64,000 bases of DNA from Candidatus Sodalis pierantonius str. SOPE (GTDB taxonomy: Bacteria; Pseudomonadota; Gammaproteobacteria; Enterobacterales; Enterobacteriaceae), in NCBI RefSeq assembly GCF_000517405.1, contig NZ_CP006568.1:620001-684000 (forward strand), written 5' to 3'. Positions 19,895 through 29,587 of the stretch are shown piece after piece. Every line of letters begins with the position of its first letter. Position 1 is the stretch's first letter. Both the position numbers and the translations under genes were made by a program. The notes under the pieces were generated by a model that searched no databases, was not told where the DNA came from, and worked only from the letters and a program-made list of their open reading frames with translations.

Positions 19895-21209
19895 GACCCT
19901 GTACACGATTCTGTGTAAATGCCTTTTCTCAGAAGTGACCGTCCAGGCGGTCACCGAACTCGATAATAAAGCGGCTCATTGCCATGCGCCAGTCCCTCAA
20001 AGGCATTGTCCATTTCTGTGAGGCCGCCTGTATCGCCAGCCACACCACCTTTTTCACTGCGTCGTCGGTCGGGAACACCTTGCGCTTTTTGATGGCATGC
20101 CGGATCACGCTGTTTAACGACTCGATGGCGTTGGTCGTGTAGATCACCTTGCGGATGTCCGTTGGGTAGGCAAAGAACGTGGCCAGATTGGCCCAGTTTG
20201 CCTGCCAGCTTCGACTTATTTGCGGGTAGCGGATGTCCCAGGCACTGGAGAACGCTTCCAGCGCCTGCAAGCCGGCTTCTTCCGTAGGGGCCTGATAGAT
20301 AGCTTTCAGGTCGCGGGTGACGGCCTTGTAGTCCTTCCAGGAGACGAACCGCAGGCTGTTGCGCACCATATGCACGATACACAGCTGGAGCCGCGCCTCC
20401 GGATACACCGCGTTAATAGCGTCAGGGAAACCTTTCAGCTCGTCTACGCAGGCGATAAGGATATCGTTCAGGCCGCGGTTTTTCAGCTCTGTCAGCACGT
20501 TCAGCCAGAACTTTGCGCCTTCATTTTCGGCCAGCCACATACCTAGCAACTCTTTCTGGCCTTCGATGTTGATGCCCAGCGCCAGGAACACAGATTTGTT
20601 GATAATGCGGCTATCCTGCCGGACTTTTAGAACGATACAGTCAAGATAAACAATGGGATAGACTGCATCCAGAGGCCGGTTTTGCCATTCGACAACCTGC
20701 TCCATGACCGCATCGGTGACCTTTGAGACCAGCGCCGGCGAGACATCGGCGTCATACAGCTCTTTGAACGCGGCGGCGATCTCGCGGGTGGTCATCCCTT
20801 TGGCGTACAACGATAAAATCTGGTTATCCATCCCGGTAATCCGGGTCTGGTTCTTCTTCACCAGTTGCGGTTCAAAGGAACCGTCACGATCGCGCGGAGT
20901 ACGCAGCGCCAGCGGGCCATCGCCAGTGGTAACGGTTTTTGTGGAATAGCCGTTGCGGGCGTTGGTCCCCGGTTTAGGCTGATTTTTATCGTAGCCGAGG
21001 TGATGGGTCATTTCGGCATTGAGAGCTGCTTCGACGCTAATTTTTTTCAGCAGCCGATCGAAGTAACTGAGATCTTCAGGGGTTTTGAGATTTTTGGCCA
21101 GTTCGTTAGCCAGAGCCTGCAACTGTTTTTCGTCCATAAATTAACCTGTTTTTGATGTTGGATTGAACATATCAAAATCAGGCAAATACACAAATTTCTA
21201 AACAGGCTC
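19895..21209 (-). mobile_element. IS256-family insertion sequence, copy 2
   Basis: The element is 1315 bp, with ends GACCCTGTACACG and, inverted, GAGCCTGTTTAG. It is flanked by a perfect 8-bp duplication ATGTTTTT (19887-19894 and 21210-21217), the size expected for IS256. It interrupts yghA and its transposase gene runs opposite to yghA. Confidence 0.97.
19929..21137 (-). CDS. IS256-family transposase, copy 2
   Basis: This 402-residue DDE transposase is nearly identical to copies 1 and 3. A few substitutions are seen, for example LSYFDRLLKK for LSHFDRLLKK and VDELKGF for VDGLKGF. The catalytic regions (YLDCIVLKVR; TTNAIESLNSVIRHAIK) are unchanged except that the second Asp motif reads CVDELKGF. 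No frameshift or stop is seen, so it is potentially functional. Confidence 0.95.
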   Translation of the reverse strand: MDEKQLQALANELAKNLKTPEDLSYFDRLLKKISVEAALNAEMTHHLGYDKNQPKPGTNARNGYSTKTVTTGDGPLALRTPRDRDGSFEPQLVKKNQTRITGMDNQILSLYAKGMTTREIAAAFKELYDADVSPALVSKVTDAVMEQVVEWQNRPLDAVYPIVYLDCIVLKVRQDSRIINKSVFLALGINIEGQKELLGMWLAENEGAKFWLNVLTELKNRGLNDILIACVDELKGFPDAINAVYPEARLQLCIVHMVRNSLRFVSWKDYKAVTRDLKAIYQAPTEEAGLQALEAFSSAWDIRYPQISRSWQANWANLATFFAYPTDIRKVIYTTNAIESLNSVIRHAIKKRKVFPTDDAVKKVVWLAIQAASQKWTMPLRDWRMAMSRFIIEFGDRLDGHF

Positions 21210-21745
21210 ATGTTTTTTCCCTGTTTTGGATGACTAAAGCCGCGCTCCCTCATTTGCCCCCCGGCGCTTCGATTATCACTACATCGTCAATCCAGGCATA
21301 CCAACCCAGCCCGACGCTGCTGGATTACGCCTCGACCAAAGCCGCCATCCTGAATTATACCCGCGGGTTGGCGAAACAAGTGGCGCAGAAAGGGATTCGC
21401 GTTAATTGTGTGGCCCCAGGGCCCATCTGGACTGTCCTGCAGGTGTCCGGGGGACAGCCAACGGATGCGCTCCCCTCTTTCGGTACCTCGACCCCGCTGG
21501 GCCGCGCTGGTCAGCCCGCGGAACTGGCGCCTATCTATGTTTACCTTGCCTCGCAGGAATCAAGCTATGTGACGGCGGAGGTACACGGCGTTACCGGGGG
21601 CAATCATTTGGGATAAGCGTCTGACTGCAGATTCCGACGTATCCGATCAGCTGTTCCGGCGACATCCGATCGGTTATTCCGATATTTTCCGATCACCCAT
21701 TCCAGTGATATTCGATCACGTGTCCGCTCATCTTCTGACACGGGT

Positions 21746-22496
21746 TTAGTCTATTTTTCCTGTGCTGGCTACTCCTTGCTCTTTGCGTAGTGATTCGCCT
21801 TTAAGTTCCAGTCTATAGCTGGGGTGTACTAACCGATCGAGTAACGCGTCAGCTATCGTGGGGTTTTCTATCAGTCCATACCATTTTTTCACCGGTAGTT
21901 GACTGATCAGGATGCTGCTGCTTTTGTCGTAGCGATCTTCCATCACCTCCAACAGCATCGTTGCCTGCATCGGACTTATTGATTCTAGGCCCACGTCGTC
22001 CAAGATCAGTAACTCTATTTTTTCTAACTGCTTAAGCTGTTTTAGATAGGTCCCGTCTACCTGACACTGGTGAAGATGGGCCAGCAACCGACCCACTCGC
22101 CAGTAACGCACGCTATATTGCTGCCGGCATGCCTGCTCACCAAGCGCACAACTGAGCCAGGTTTTGCCCGTACCTGTCGGCCCCGTGATGAGTATGCTTT
22201 TCTGATATTTCAGATATTGTCCCCCCTAGCAGATCTCGCATCTGTTCCGGTGTCACTCCTCGGCTAGGGATATAGCGGATATTTTCCGGTTTTGCCTGCA
22301 AGCGCATTTGCGCTTGCCGTCGCAGACGGCATATATGATTGTTTTTTCTATGCAAATTTTCCGCTTCTACCATCAGCGACAACCGCTCCTCGAACCCCAG
22401 CTCCCCATAACTCCCCGGGAGTTCGCGTTGCGTCTCCAACGCCTGGACCATTGCCGACAACTTCAACTCTCGCAGAGCCATTAACAGTGTATCCAT
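21746..22496 (-). pseudogene. istB: IstB helper gene, IS21 copy B, frameshifted
   Basis: The gene matches istB of copy A over its whole length. One extra C in the C run near 22228 (six against five in copy A) shifts the frame after the LLGG region, just before Walker A. There is also an in-frame 3-bp deletion near 22438 (ALLETQ reads ALETQ). Walker A and B are still present in the downstream frame. Non-functional. Confidence 0.9.
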
Positions 22497-22507
22497 ATTT
22501 ATTCTCC

Positions 22508-24061
22508 TTAGTGATAACTGTCCGGACCTCGTAGGTTTTCGTGAACCAGCATTGATACGCCGGCTCCGTCCTGGGTGACCTCACTTTCACGACCGTGTTT
22601 CAATACATTGGCTATGTAAAGAGCGGTTAATGCACCCTTTTCTCCAACGCCAGCGCGCAGGCCTTCTCCAGTCGCGTCGTCTCATAGCGCCGTTGCAGAT
22701 TGAGTAGCCCCAGCACGGAGCGGTAAGCCTGCTCCGGATGGGCTTTGCTCTTTTGGATGGACTCGACCACTTTCAGTGTGCACACACCCACCGACAGCGC
22801 CCAACTGCACAGCCTTTCCGGCGTCCACTGACTCTGCCCCTTATGGTTAAGCCGGCATGTGCGCCGCCTGAGTCGTGTGCCTACAGGCGTTATCGCTGCG
22901 AGGGTGCGTAGCCACGCAGACGCCCTTATGGTGGATTTGCACCAGCCGTTGGGTGGCGATGACGTCAACGCGCTCGCCAACCAGCGGATGCGGCACCGAG
23001 TACCAGTTTTTGCCGTAGTCTATGTGGTAATCAGGTCCCACTCGAGCAACGAGATACTCACTGTATTCCCATTGTGTGGGCGGTAGAGGCCCAAGAGCCG
23101 GTTTGTCCAGCTGCTCGAAGCGTTCAAGGCGACTTTGTCCGCCGTAATGACGCATCGGGCGCAGATTCAACTCATGATTGAGTTCTCGTATCACCTGGTT
23201 GAGTTCGGCCAGCGAGTAGAACCTACGTTTACGCAACCGGGCCAAAACCCAGCGTTCTACCAGCTGCACTGTTGATTCTGCCTTCGCCTTGTCTTTCGGT
23301 TTTCTCGGGCGCGCCGGTAGCACCACTGTCTCATAGTGATTTGCCAGCGCCTGGTAGCTCTGGTTTATGACCGGCTCATAGCGGTCAGGGGTGCTGACAG
23401 CGCTGCGCAGATTATCAGGTATCATCAGCTCCGGAACCCCACCCATGAAGTGCAGGCAGCGGCTATTGGCGTTGAGCCACGATGCCATGTCCTGGCCTTC
23501 GCAGGCTTCGATATACGCATAGCCTGACACGCCCATGGCAGCGACGAAGATAGCGACCTGGCGTACGCTACCGGTCGCAGGGTTGACGATAGGTACGGTG
23601 GGGCCACAGAAGTCGATGAAGAGCTTTTCGCCAGCCTTGTGCTCCATGCGCATGGAACGCCGCTGCTTCTTTTTCCAGTCACGGAACAGTGCACAAAACT
23701 GTGAGTAACCGAGGGCATCACCGTCCACGGCGGACTGATATTCCATCCAGAGCAGCTGCTTGGTCATACCCTTGTGGCTTAACTCGGTATCGATATCAAG
23801 CCAGCTGGGTAAAGTATTGATAACTTTTCCGGATTTGCCGGGATAGAGCAGGCGGTCGAGGTCGACGGGGGACAGTTCCGCCGGCAATGGCCAGACCAGG
23901 TTAGCTACCGTGAATCGGCCGAGGATATCGTGCACGGTAGTACAGCCTATGCCGAGCGCTGCTGCGATAGTGCGATTCGAGCGACGCTGCTCGAATTTCA
24001 TACGTAAGACATTAATATAGATGCACATTTCCGTTCTCGCTTTCTTCTTTTTACGTGCCAT
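22508..24061 (-). pseudogene. istA: IstA transposase gene, IS21 copy B, frameshifted
   Basis: From ATG 24061 the frame matches copy A for about 400 residues, including the helix-turn-helix and catalytic core. Near 22850 one base is inserted (GGTTAAGCC against GGTTAGCC in copy A), ending the frame early. Further single-base insertions occur in the T run near 22638 and near 22616 (CTATGTAAAG against CTATGAAAG). The C-terminal about 110 residues are lost. Confidence 0.9.
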
Positions 24062-24163
24062 GCCTCCGGAAGCTAAAAGTCTCCAGAGTATGGCGGAACA
24101 GAAAATGAGCGATCGGACAGAATCGGAATCAGTGATCGGATGTGACCGGAACCAGCATCTGAC

Positions 24164-24568
24164 CGGATACAGACCGGCGCGTTCAACGCTTCAAACGCCA
24201 AGAGGCCCCAGGTGAGCATCGACGTTCGAGCTTAAGATGGGACATTGCAACGACAGGCTGCTGCACGTTAGGCCATAGGCATTAGACGCTGGATGTCAAG
24301 CGTTATTCATGAGGCGTTCAGTGTAAAATGTTCGGCGGAGCGTGTTCTTATTAAGTGCACGACGTTAAGCATTGGGCGCTAAGCGTAGGTGTAAGGGCTG
24401 AGTCATGACACTCGGTAAGGTTGCCTACCGCTATGGATCGCTCATAGCGTCGGCCATTCGCATACCTTAGCTTAAGGCGCAGGAGGGATAGTGCGTTGAT
24501 CGATGACACAACCGGCCGAGCATGACACCCAGCGCTAACGGCGCCGGCGGCCGTCCGCCGCCGAAGAG
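24164..24568. other. Intergenic region, no gene seen
   Basis: About 400 bp between IS21 copy B and exbD. Short words such as AAGCGTTA, GCATTAGACGCT and GGCGCTAAGCG recur loosely but do not form a regular repeat. No conserved frame is visible. Confidence 0.35.
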
Positions 24569-24994
24569 CTATCCCTGTCCGGGGGATTCCAACCCTACCA
24601 GCCCAACTTTGAAATACCCCGCCTTACGCAGGTTATCCATCACCGACATCAGCGTGGCGTAGTCCACGCTCTTATCGGCTTGGAAAAATATCGGCGTGTC
24701 TTTATTGCCCTGAGTCTGTTCGTCCAGCGTCTGGGAGAGCGTCGCTATCGTTACCGTCCGATCGCCTATAAACAGCTGTTTATCCGCTTTAACCGATAAA
24801 TATAAAGGCTTGTCAGGCCGCGGTTGAGGCGCGGCGGTGGAGTTGGGTAAATCCACCCGGATATCTACCGTTGCCAGCGGCGCGGCGACCATAAAGATAA
24901 TCAGCAGCACCAGCATAACGTCGATAAAAGGCGTAACGTTGATATCGTGCATTTCGCCGTCGGTATCAACATCCTCGTTTAAATGCATCGCCAT
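24569..24994 (-). CDS. exbD: ExbD, energy-transducing TonB system membrane protein
   Basis: ExbD forms the proton-driven motor with ExbB that powers TonB-dependent import of iron siderophores and vitamin B12 across the outer membrane. At 141 residues it is the same length as E. coli ExbD. It has a short cytoplasmic start, one membrane helix carrying the essential Asp (INVTPFIDVMLVLLIIFMV) and a periplasmic domain (PIFFQADKSVDYATLMSVMD). It follows exbB with a 3-bp gap. No lesion is seen. Confidence 0.95.
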   Translation of the reverse strand: MAMHLNEDVDTDGEMHDINVTPFIDVMLVLLIIFMVAAPLATVDIRVDLPNSTAAPQPRPDKPLYLSVKADKQLFIGDRTVTIATLSQTLDEQTQGNKDTPIFFQADKSVDYATLMSVMDNLRKAGYFKVGLVGLESPGQG

Positions 24995-24997
24995 GAC

Positions 24998-25983
24998 TTA
25001 TCCAACCCGAAACTTGGTCACCTGTGCGGACACTTGGCTGCCCGCTTCTGCGGCCAGATCCAAATCGCGGCCGAGCAACAGCAGCAGCTGTGCGGCGCAG
25101 TCCCCCACCATCGCTTTGTAGCTGGCGATGGTACGGGCAAAGATATTATAAATAACCACTGCCGGAATCGCGGCAAACAGGCCAATGGCCGTCGCCAGCA
25201 GCGCTTCGGCAATACCGGGTGCCACTACCGCCAGATTGGTGGTCTGGGTGTGGGCGATGTCGATAAAACTGTTCATGATGCCCCAAACGGTGCCGAACAG
25301 GCCGATAAAGGGGGAGATGGCGCCGATAGTGGCGAGAAAGCCGTTACCTTTCCCCATGGCGCGGCTAACGCCGGCAACCCGGCGCTCCAGGCGAAACGCC
25401 ACGCGCTCTTTAATCCCGTTGTTATCGCTGAGGCGGGCCGACAGGTCGAGTTCGTTGGCGGTTTCGGCCAATAAACGGGCGCTCAAGCTGCGGGGAGAGA
25501 AATTGGCCGCCACCGTCGTGGCTTGATCCAGGCTGCGCACGTCTTTTAGCAGCTGCAACTCGCGGCGCACCCGGCGTTTGACCGCCAACAATTCTGCCCC
25601 TTTACCGAAAAACAGTGCCCAGGTGACGACCGAGGCCAGCAGCAGGCCAATCATAACGATTTTCACTACGATATCGGCGTGCTGGTACATGCCCCAAACG
25701 GAGAGGTCCATCTGCATTAATTGCCGCTGCGCGGGCGTAGCCGACACCGAAGCCGGCAGCGACAACGGGCTGTTGGCCGCGGTCTGATCGGCGGTAGGCG
25801 TTGGGGTCGTATCGGCGGCGGCCTCGGCCGAAGCGGCAGTGGCTTGCGGCGCGGCAGTGGTCGGCGCGGCAATGGCGCTACCCGCCACGCCCGCCCCCAA
25901 AAGCAGGCTCAGGAAAATGCTGCGCCGTGTCCGGCTAATGCGCCGTCAAATGATAAACTCTGTTGCTTAACAGCCGATTTCAC
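24998..25983 (-). pseudogene. exbB: ExbB, TonB system membrane protein, frameshift near the N-terminus
   Basis: ExbB is the main scaffold of the TonB motor. The core from MQMDLSVWGMYQHADIV to the end, with helices ASVVTWALFFGK, GNGFLATIGAISPFIGLFGTVWGIM and IAEALLATAIGLFAAIPAVVIYN, is complete and in frame. The gene seems to start at GTG 25983, which has GGAGG 6 bp upstream, and encodes a signal-peptide extension. That frame meets a TGA at 25909-25911. Adding one C there joins it in frame to LSLLLGAGVAGSAIAAP. The extension is therefore frameshifted; an internal start could still give a functional core. Call: pseudogene or impaired gene. Confidence 0.7.
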
Positions 25984-26051
25984 GCTGTGCCTCCACCCAA
26001 TACTCACCCAAAATTAATTCAGCCAGAATAATAGCAAATGGGATAGGAATT

Positions 26052-26070
26052 GATAGTGGTTATTATTATT
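26052..26070. promoter_or_regulatory. Fur-box-like site upstream of exbB
   Basis: On the minus strand this 19-bp site matches the Fur consensus GATAATGATAATCATTATC at 15 of 19 positions by my count. It is about 70-90 bp upstream of the exbB start. Iron control of exbBD by Fur is well known in enterobacteria, and fur itself is intact at 55266-55733. Confidence 0.5.
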
Positions 26071-26348
26071 ATTTATGCTATGCACCCGTCACCTTCGGGG
26101 TAATATCATAGTAAAATTTTCACCCGCGCAATAAAACCCCATGGTGTCTGTGGAACCGCCGTCGAGGTCGAAACCGATATTCGCTGTTGATACCGCGCGG
26201 CCATAATAGCGCGGTAGCGCCAAACGGCGAAAACGCCGGCGCAACGTCTGCACCGCGCCCGGCATTAGTGATAACCTGAATCGCATGACACACCTCCCGC
26301 CGCCACGTACGATATTTATCATCTCTGCTAGAAGGCAAAGCGCGAATA

Positions 26349-27548
26349 ATGACGTCGAAGAAATTGGAAACGGTGCTGGTCAGCGCCGGCAGAAAACCCT
26401 CGTTTACCCATGGGTCGGTAAATCCGGTAATCCAGCGGGCATCCTAGCTGGTTTTTGACTCAGTCCAGCATAAGAAAAAGGCGACGGCGGGACGCGCCAG
26501 CGGCGAGCTGTTTTATGGCCGGCGCGGCACGCTTACTCATTTCTCATTGCAGCAAGCGATGGTGGAGTTGGAAGGGGGTGCCGGCTGCGCGCTCTATCCC
26601 TGCGGTACCGCAGCGGTCAGCAATGCGATTCCTTCCTTCGTCTCGGCGGGCGATCATATATTGGTGACCAATTCAGCCTATGAACCGACGCAAGACTTCT
26701 GCCGGCATATCCTTGGCAAAATGAATATCGCCACCACGTGGTTTGATCCGCTTATCAGTACGGATATCGGCTCTCTGATTCAGGATAATACGCGAGTGGT
26801 GATGCTGGAATCCCCCGGTTCGATTACCATGGAAGTGCAGGATATCCCGGCCATCGTGCGCGCGGTGCGGGCCAGAAATCCGGATATAGTCATTATGCTG
26901 GATAATACCTGGGCGGCAGGCATATTACTTAAGGCGCTGGATTTGGGCGTCGATATCTCCCTTCAAGCCGGCACTAAATATCTGATCGGCCATTCCGATG
27001 CGATGATCGGTACCGCGGTAGCCAACGCGCGCTGCTGGGACCAGTTGCGCGAGCAATCCTATCTGATGGGACAAATGGTTGACGCCGATACCGCGTATAT
27101 GGCCGCACGGGGGCTGCGTACGCTCGGCATCCGGCTAAAGCAGCATGAGGAAAACGGCCTGCGTGTGGCGCGCTGGCTGGCGCAGCGGCCAGAGGTGGCG
27201 GTAGTCAATCACCCGGCGCTGCCGGGCAGCAAAGGGCATGACGTCTTCGTGCGCGACTTCACCGGGGCCAGCGGGCTGTTTTCTTTTGTGCTAAATCAAC
27301 GATTAAGCGATCAGCAACTGGCAAATTACCTGGACCACTTCACGCATTTCAGCATGGCTTACTCATGGGGCGGTTTCGAGTCGCTGATACTGGCGAATCA
27401 GCCGGAAGAACTGGCGGCCATACGACCCGCGGGCGGTGTCGATTTCACCGGCACGCTGGTGCGGCTGCACATCGGGCTGGAAAACGGCGATGATCTCATC
27501 GACGATTTGGCCGCCGGCTTCGCCCGCATCGCGCAAGGAGAGCGATAA
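26349..27548 (+). pseudogene. metC: Cystathionine beta-lyase (MetC), nonsense mutation at codon 33
   Basis: MetC is a PLP enzyme that splits cystathionine to homocysteine, pyruvate and ammonia in methionine synthesis. The frame starts at ATG 26349 (MTSKKLETVLVSAGRKPSF). It meets TAG at 26445-26447, where a Ser is expected in VIQRAS-stop-LVFDSV. The remaining 367 codons are open and conserved, with the PLP lysine region (LQAGTKYLIGHSDAMIG) and GRASGELFYGRRGT. Length with readthrough is 399 residues, near E. coli MetC (395). It is divergent from exbB as in E. coli. A restart product from an internal ATG (26560) would lack the N-terminus. Confidence 0.92.
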
Positions 27549-27693
27549 AATCACGTTTATGCGCCGATTAATCGCCGGTTGACGCTTTGCTGACTAAAAT
27601 AGATTGAAAAAAGTGTTTGGTTGGGTGATGGATCAAGGACTGGGAACCGGTGTAACGCTAAGCTGTCGATAAAATGTGAGTAAGCAGGTTGAA

Positions 27694-28356
27694 ATGAATC
27701 CACTAGAAGAGATTATCCGGGCGCTTTGGCATCAGGATTTTGCCACTTTGGCCGATCCCCGGATGATCTGGGTGGTCTATGGGGTAATGTTTACCACGCT
27801 GTTTTTAGAAAATGGATTGCTACCGGCCTCCTTTTTGCCGGGTGATAGTTTACTGCTGCTCTCGGGCGCGATGGTCGCCAAAGGCGTCATGGCGTTTTTT
27901 CCCACGCTCATCATTCTCAGCGCGGCGGCGGGTTTCGGCTGCTGGTTCAGCTACCTGCAGGGGCGCTGGCTGGGTGATACGCGCATCGTCAGAAGCTGGT
28001 TGCTCCATCTGCCCGCTCACTGTCACCTGCGCGCTTACACCATGTTTAATCGTCACAGGCTGACCGCGCTGCTGGTCGGCCGTTTTCTGGCTTTTGTGCG
28101 TACGCTGCTGCCGACGATGGCCGGCATTTCCGGCCTCAGCAATACCCGTTTTCAGCTGTTCAATTGGTTAAGCGCGCTAATCTGGGTCACCGTGCTGGTG
28201 ACCCTTGGCTATGCTATCAGCCATGTGCCGGTGGTGAAACATCATGAAGATCAGGTGATGATGGCGCTAATCGTCCTGCCCGTGGTGGTGCTGGTCACCG
28301 GTCTGATAGGCAGCGTGCTGCTGACTATCCGCCGGCGGCGGGTGAAAAACGCCTAG
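27694..28356 (+). CDS. yghB: YghB, DedA-family inner-membrane protein
   Basis: DedA-family proteins are inner-membrane proteins linked to lipid transport and proton-motive force. In E. coli, YghB and YqjA act together in cell division and Tat export. The start ATG 27694 (MNPLEEIIRALW) aligns with YghB better than the GTG at 27676. Family signatures are ENGLLPASFLPGDSLLLLSG and GRFLAFVRTLLPTMAGISGL, the latter with the conserved Arg residues. Length 220 residues, as in E. coli. It follows metC as in E. coli. No lesion is seen. Confidence 0.93.
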   Translation: MNPLEEIIRALWHQDFATLADPRMIWVVYGVMFTTLFLENGLLPASFLPGDSLLLLSGAMVAKGVMAFFPTLIILSAAAGFGCWFSYLQGRWLGDTRIVRSWLLHLPAHCHLRAYTMFNRHRLTALLVGRFLAFVRTLLPTMAGISGLSNTRFQLFNWLSALIWVTVLVTLGYAISHVPVVKHHEDQVMMALIVLPVVVLVTGLIGSVLLTIRRRRVKNA

Positions 28357-28578
28357 GCCCGTCATGCAGTAACGCAGGCAAATCTGTTGCGGCCGGCCGT
28401 TTTCCCCATCGTCGCGGCGTGAAGAGGATCACCGCCTAACATCACTGCGCACACACAGGCCCTAACGCATCGCCGACGCCGCGGCAGGCTCTTTTTTCTG
28501 CTAAAATTAAACTTATCCCATCACTCATGGCCCTCGCCGTCCCGCACGGGCGCGGCGCTTGGACAAAAAGGAGAAAGC

Positions 28579-29409
28579 ATGACAACGCAACCTACGGTCA
28601 CATTCCACGATGGACATACCATGCCGCAGTTGGGTTTGGAGGTCTGGAAAGCCAGTAACCAGGAAGTGGTCACCGCAATCGAGGCAGTGTTGGAGGCCGG
28701 CTATCGCTCCATTGATACCGCGGCTATTTACAAAAACGAAGAGGGTGTCGGTCAGGCGCTGCAGGGCGCCACGGTGGCGCGGGAAGATCTGTTTATTACC
28801 ACTAAACTGTGGAACGGCTATCAAACCATGGCCCAAAAGGCTATCGGGCAAAGTCTGGCCAAACTACGCCTGGACTATATCGATCTTTATTTAATGCACT
28901 GGCCGGTGCCGAGCAAGGATAACTATGTACAGGCCTGGCGCGACATGGTGAAACTGAAGAAAGAAGGGCTGGCGAAAAGCATCGGGGTGTGTAATTTCGA
29001 GCCGCACCATCTTCAGCGCCTGCTGGATGAAACCGGCGTGGTGCCGGTGATAAACCAAATTGAGCTGCATCCGCTGTTGCAGCAGCAGGCGTTACGAGAT
29101 TTCGATGCCCGGTATTAGATTTTGACCGAATCCTGGAGTCCTCTGGCGCAGGGCGGTAAGGGGGTGTTTGACCAGGCGATTATCCGAGAGCTGGCGGACA
29201 AATACGGTAAAACGCCGGCGCAGATTGTTATCCGCTGGCATATCGATAACGCCTTGGTGGTGATCCCGAAATCGGTCACGCCGGCGCGGATACGCGCCAA
29301 CTTCGACGTACTCGACTTCAGCCTGACGCAGGATGATCTAGATACCATTGCCACATTGGACAGCGGCAAACGGCTGGGTTCGCATCCGGATACCATGGCT
29401 ATGGTCTGA
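28579..29409 (+). pseudogene. dkgA: 2,5-diketo-D-gluconate reductase A (DkgA), nonsense mutation
   Basis: This NADPH-dependent aldo-keto reductase acts on 2,5-diketogluconate and methylglyoxal. The frame starts at ATG 28579 with AAGGAG upstream. It has GYRSIDTAAIYKNEEGVG with the catalytic Asp and Tyr, TTKLWN with the Lys and LYLMHWP with the His. TAG at 29116-29118 replaces a Gln expected before ILTESWSPLAQGG. The rest is conserved to 29409 (VVIPKSVTPARI, the cofactor site). Length with readthrough is 276 residues (E. coli 275). Loss of the NADPH-binding C-terminus should abolish activity. Confidence 0.92.
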
Positions 29410-29587
29410 GACCGGAGCCAAATCCAGCGCCGCGAGGGTAGCAGGCCGCGCTAGCTCTCATCGCAGGGATAGTGCTGGTTACCCCTGCCCCGTCTTCACG
29501 CACTGGCCGCCTTGTCGACGCGCGCCACGCCCACGGTTTTGCGGTCGCGGCGGCACCTCACGGCCGGTGGCGCACTCTGCGCCGCCG

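Larger units (their letters stand above)
19394..21616 (+). pseudogene. yghA: YghA-like short-chain dehydrogenase, split by IS256 copy 2
   Basis: This NAD(P)-dependent oxidoreductase of the SDR family resembles E. coli YghA. The start is ATG 19394 with GGAGAG upstream. The first part carries MTPVPDCGEKSYRGTGRL and the cofactor-binding site ALVTGVDSGIGRAAAIA. It runs to 19894 (ETNVF). The second part, from about 21218, has the catalytic region SIITTSSIQAYQPSPTLLDYASTK and the ending VTAEVHGVTGGNHLG. Removing the IS and one 8-bp duplication gives a perfect frame through the junction (NVFSLFWMTKAALP). About 295 residues originally; now interrupted. Confidence 0.93.
21626..24157 (-). mobile_element. 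IS21-family insertion sequence, copy B (decayed)
   Basis: The element is 2532 bp with the same ends as copy A (TGCAGATTCCG and, inverted, TGCTGGTTCCG). It is flanked by a 6-bp duplication TCTGAC (21620-21625 and 24158-24163). It lies 9 bp beyond the end of yghA. Both genes are frameshifted, and the istA-side end has lost three of its five site repeats (about 66 bp). It cannot move by itself, but copy A could supply proteins. Confidence 0.93.

Noticed and set aside
26089..26322. 77-codon minus strand frame between exbB and metC
   Set aside because: No family features; the region is the divergent promoter of exbB and metC in related genomes.
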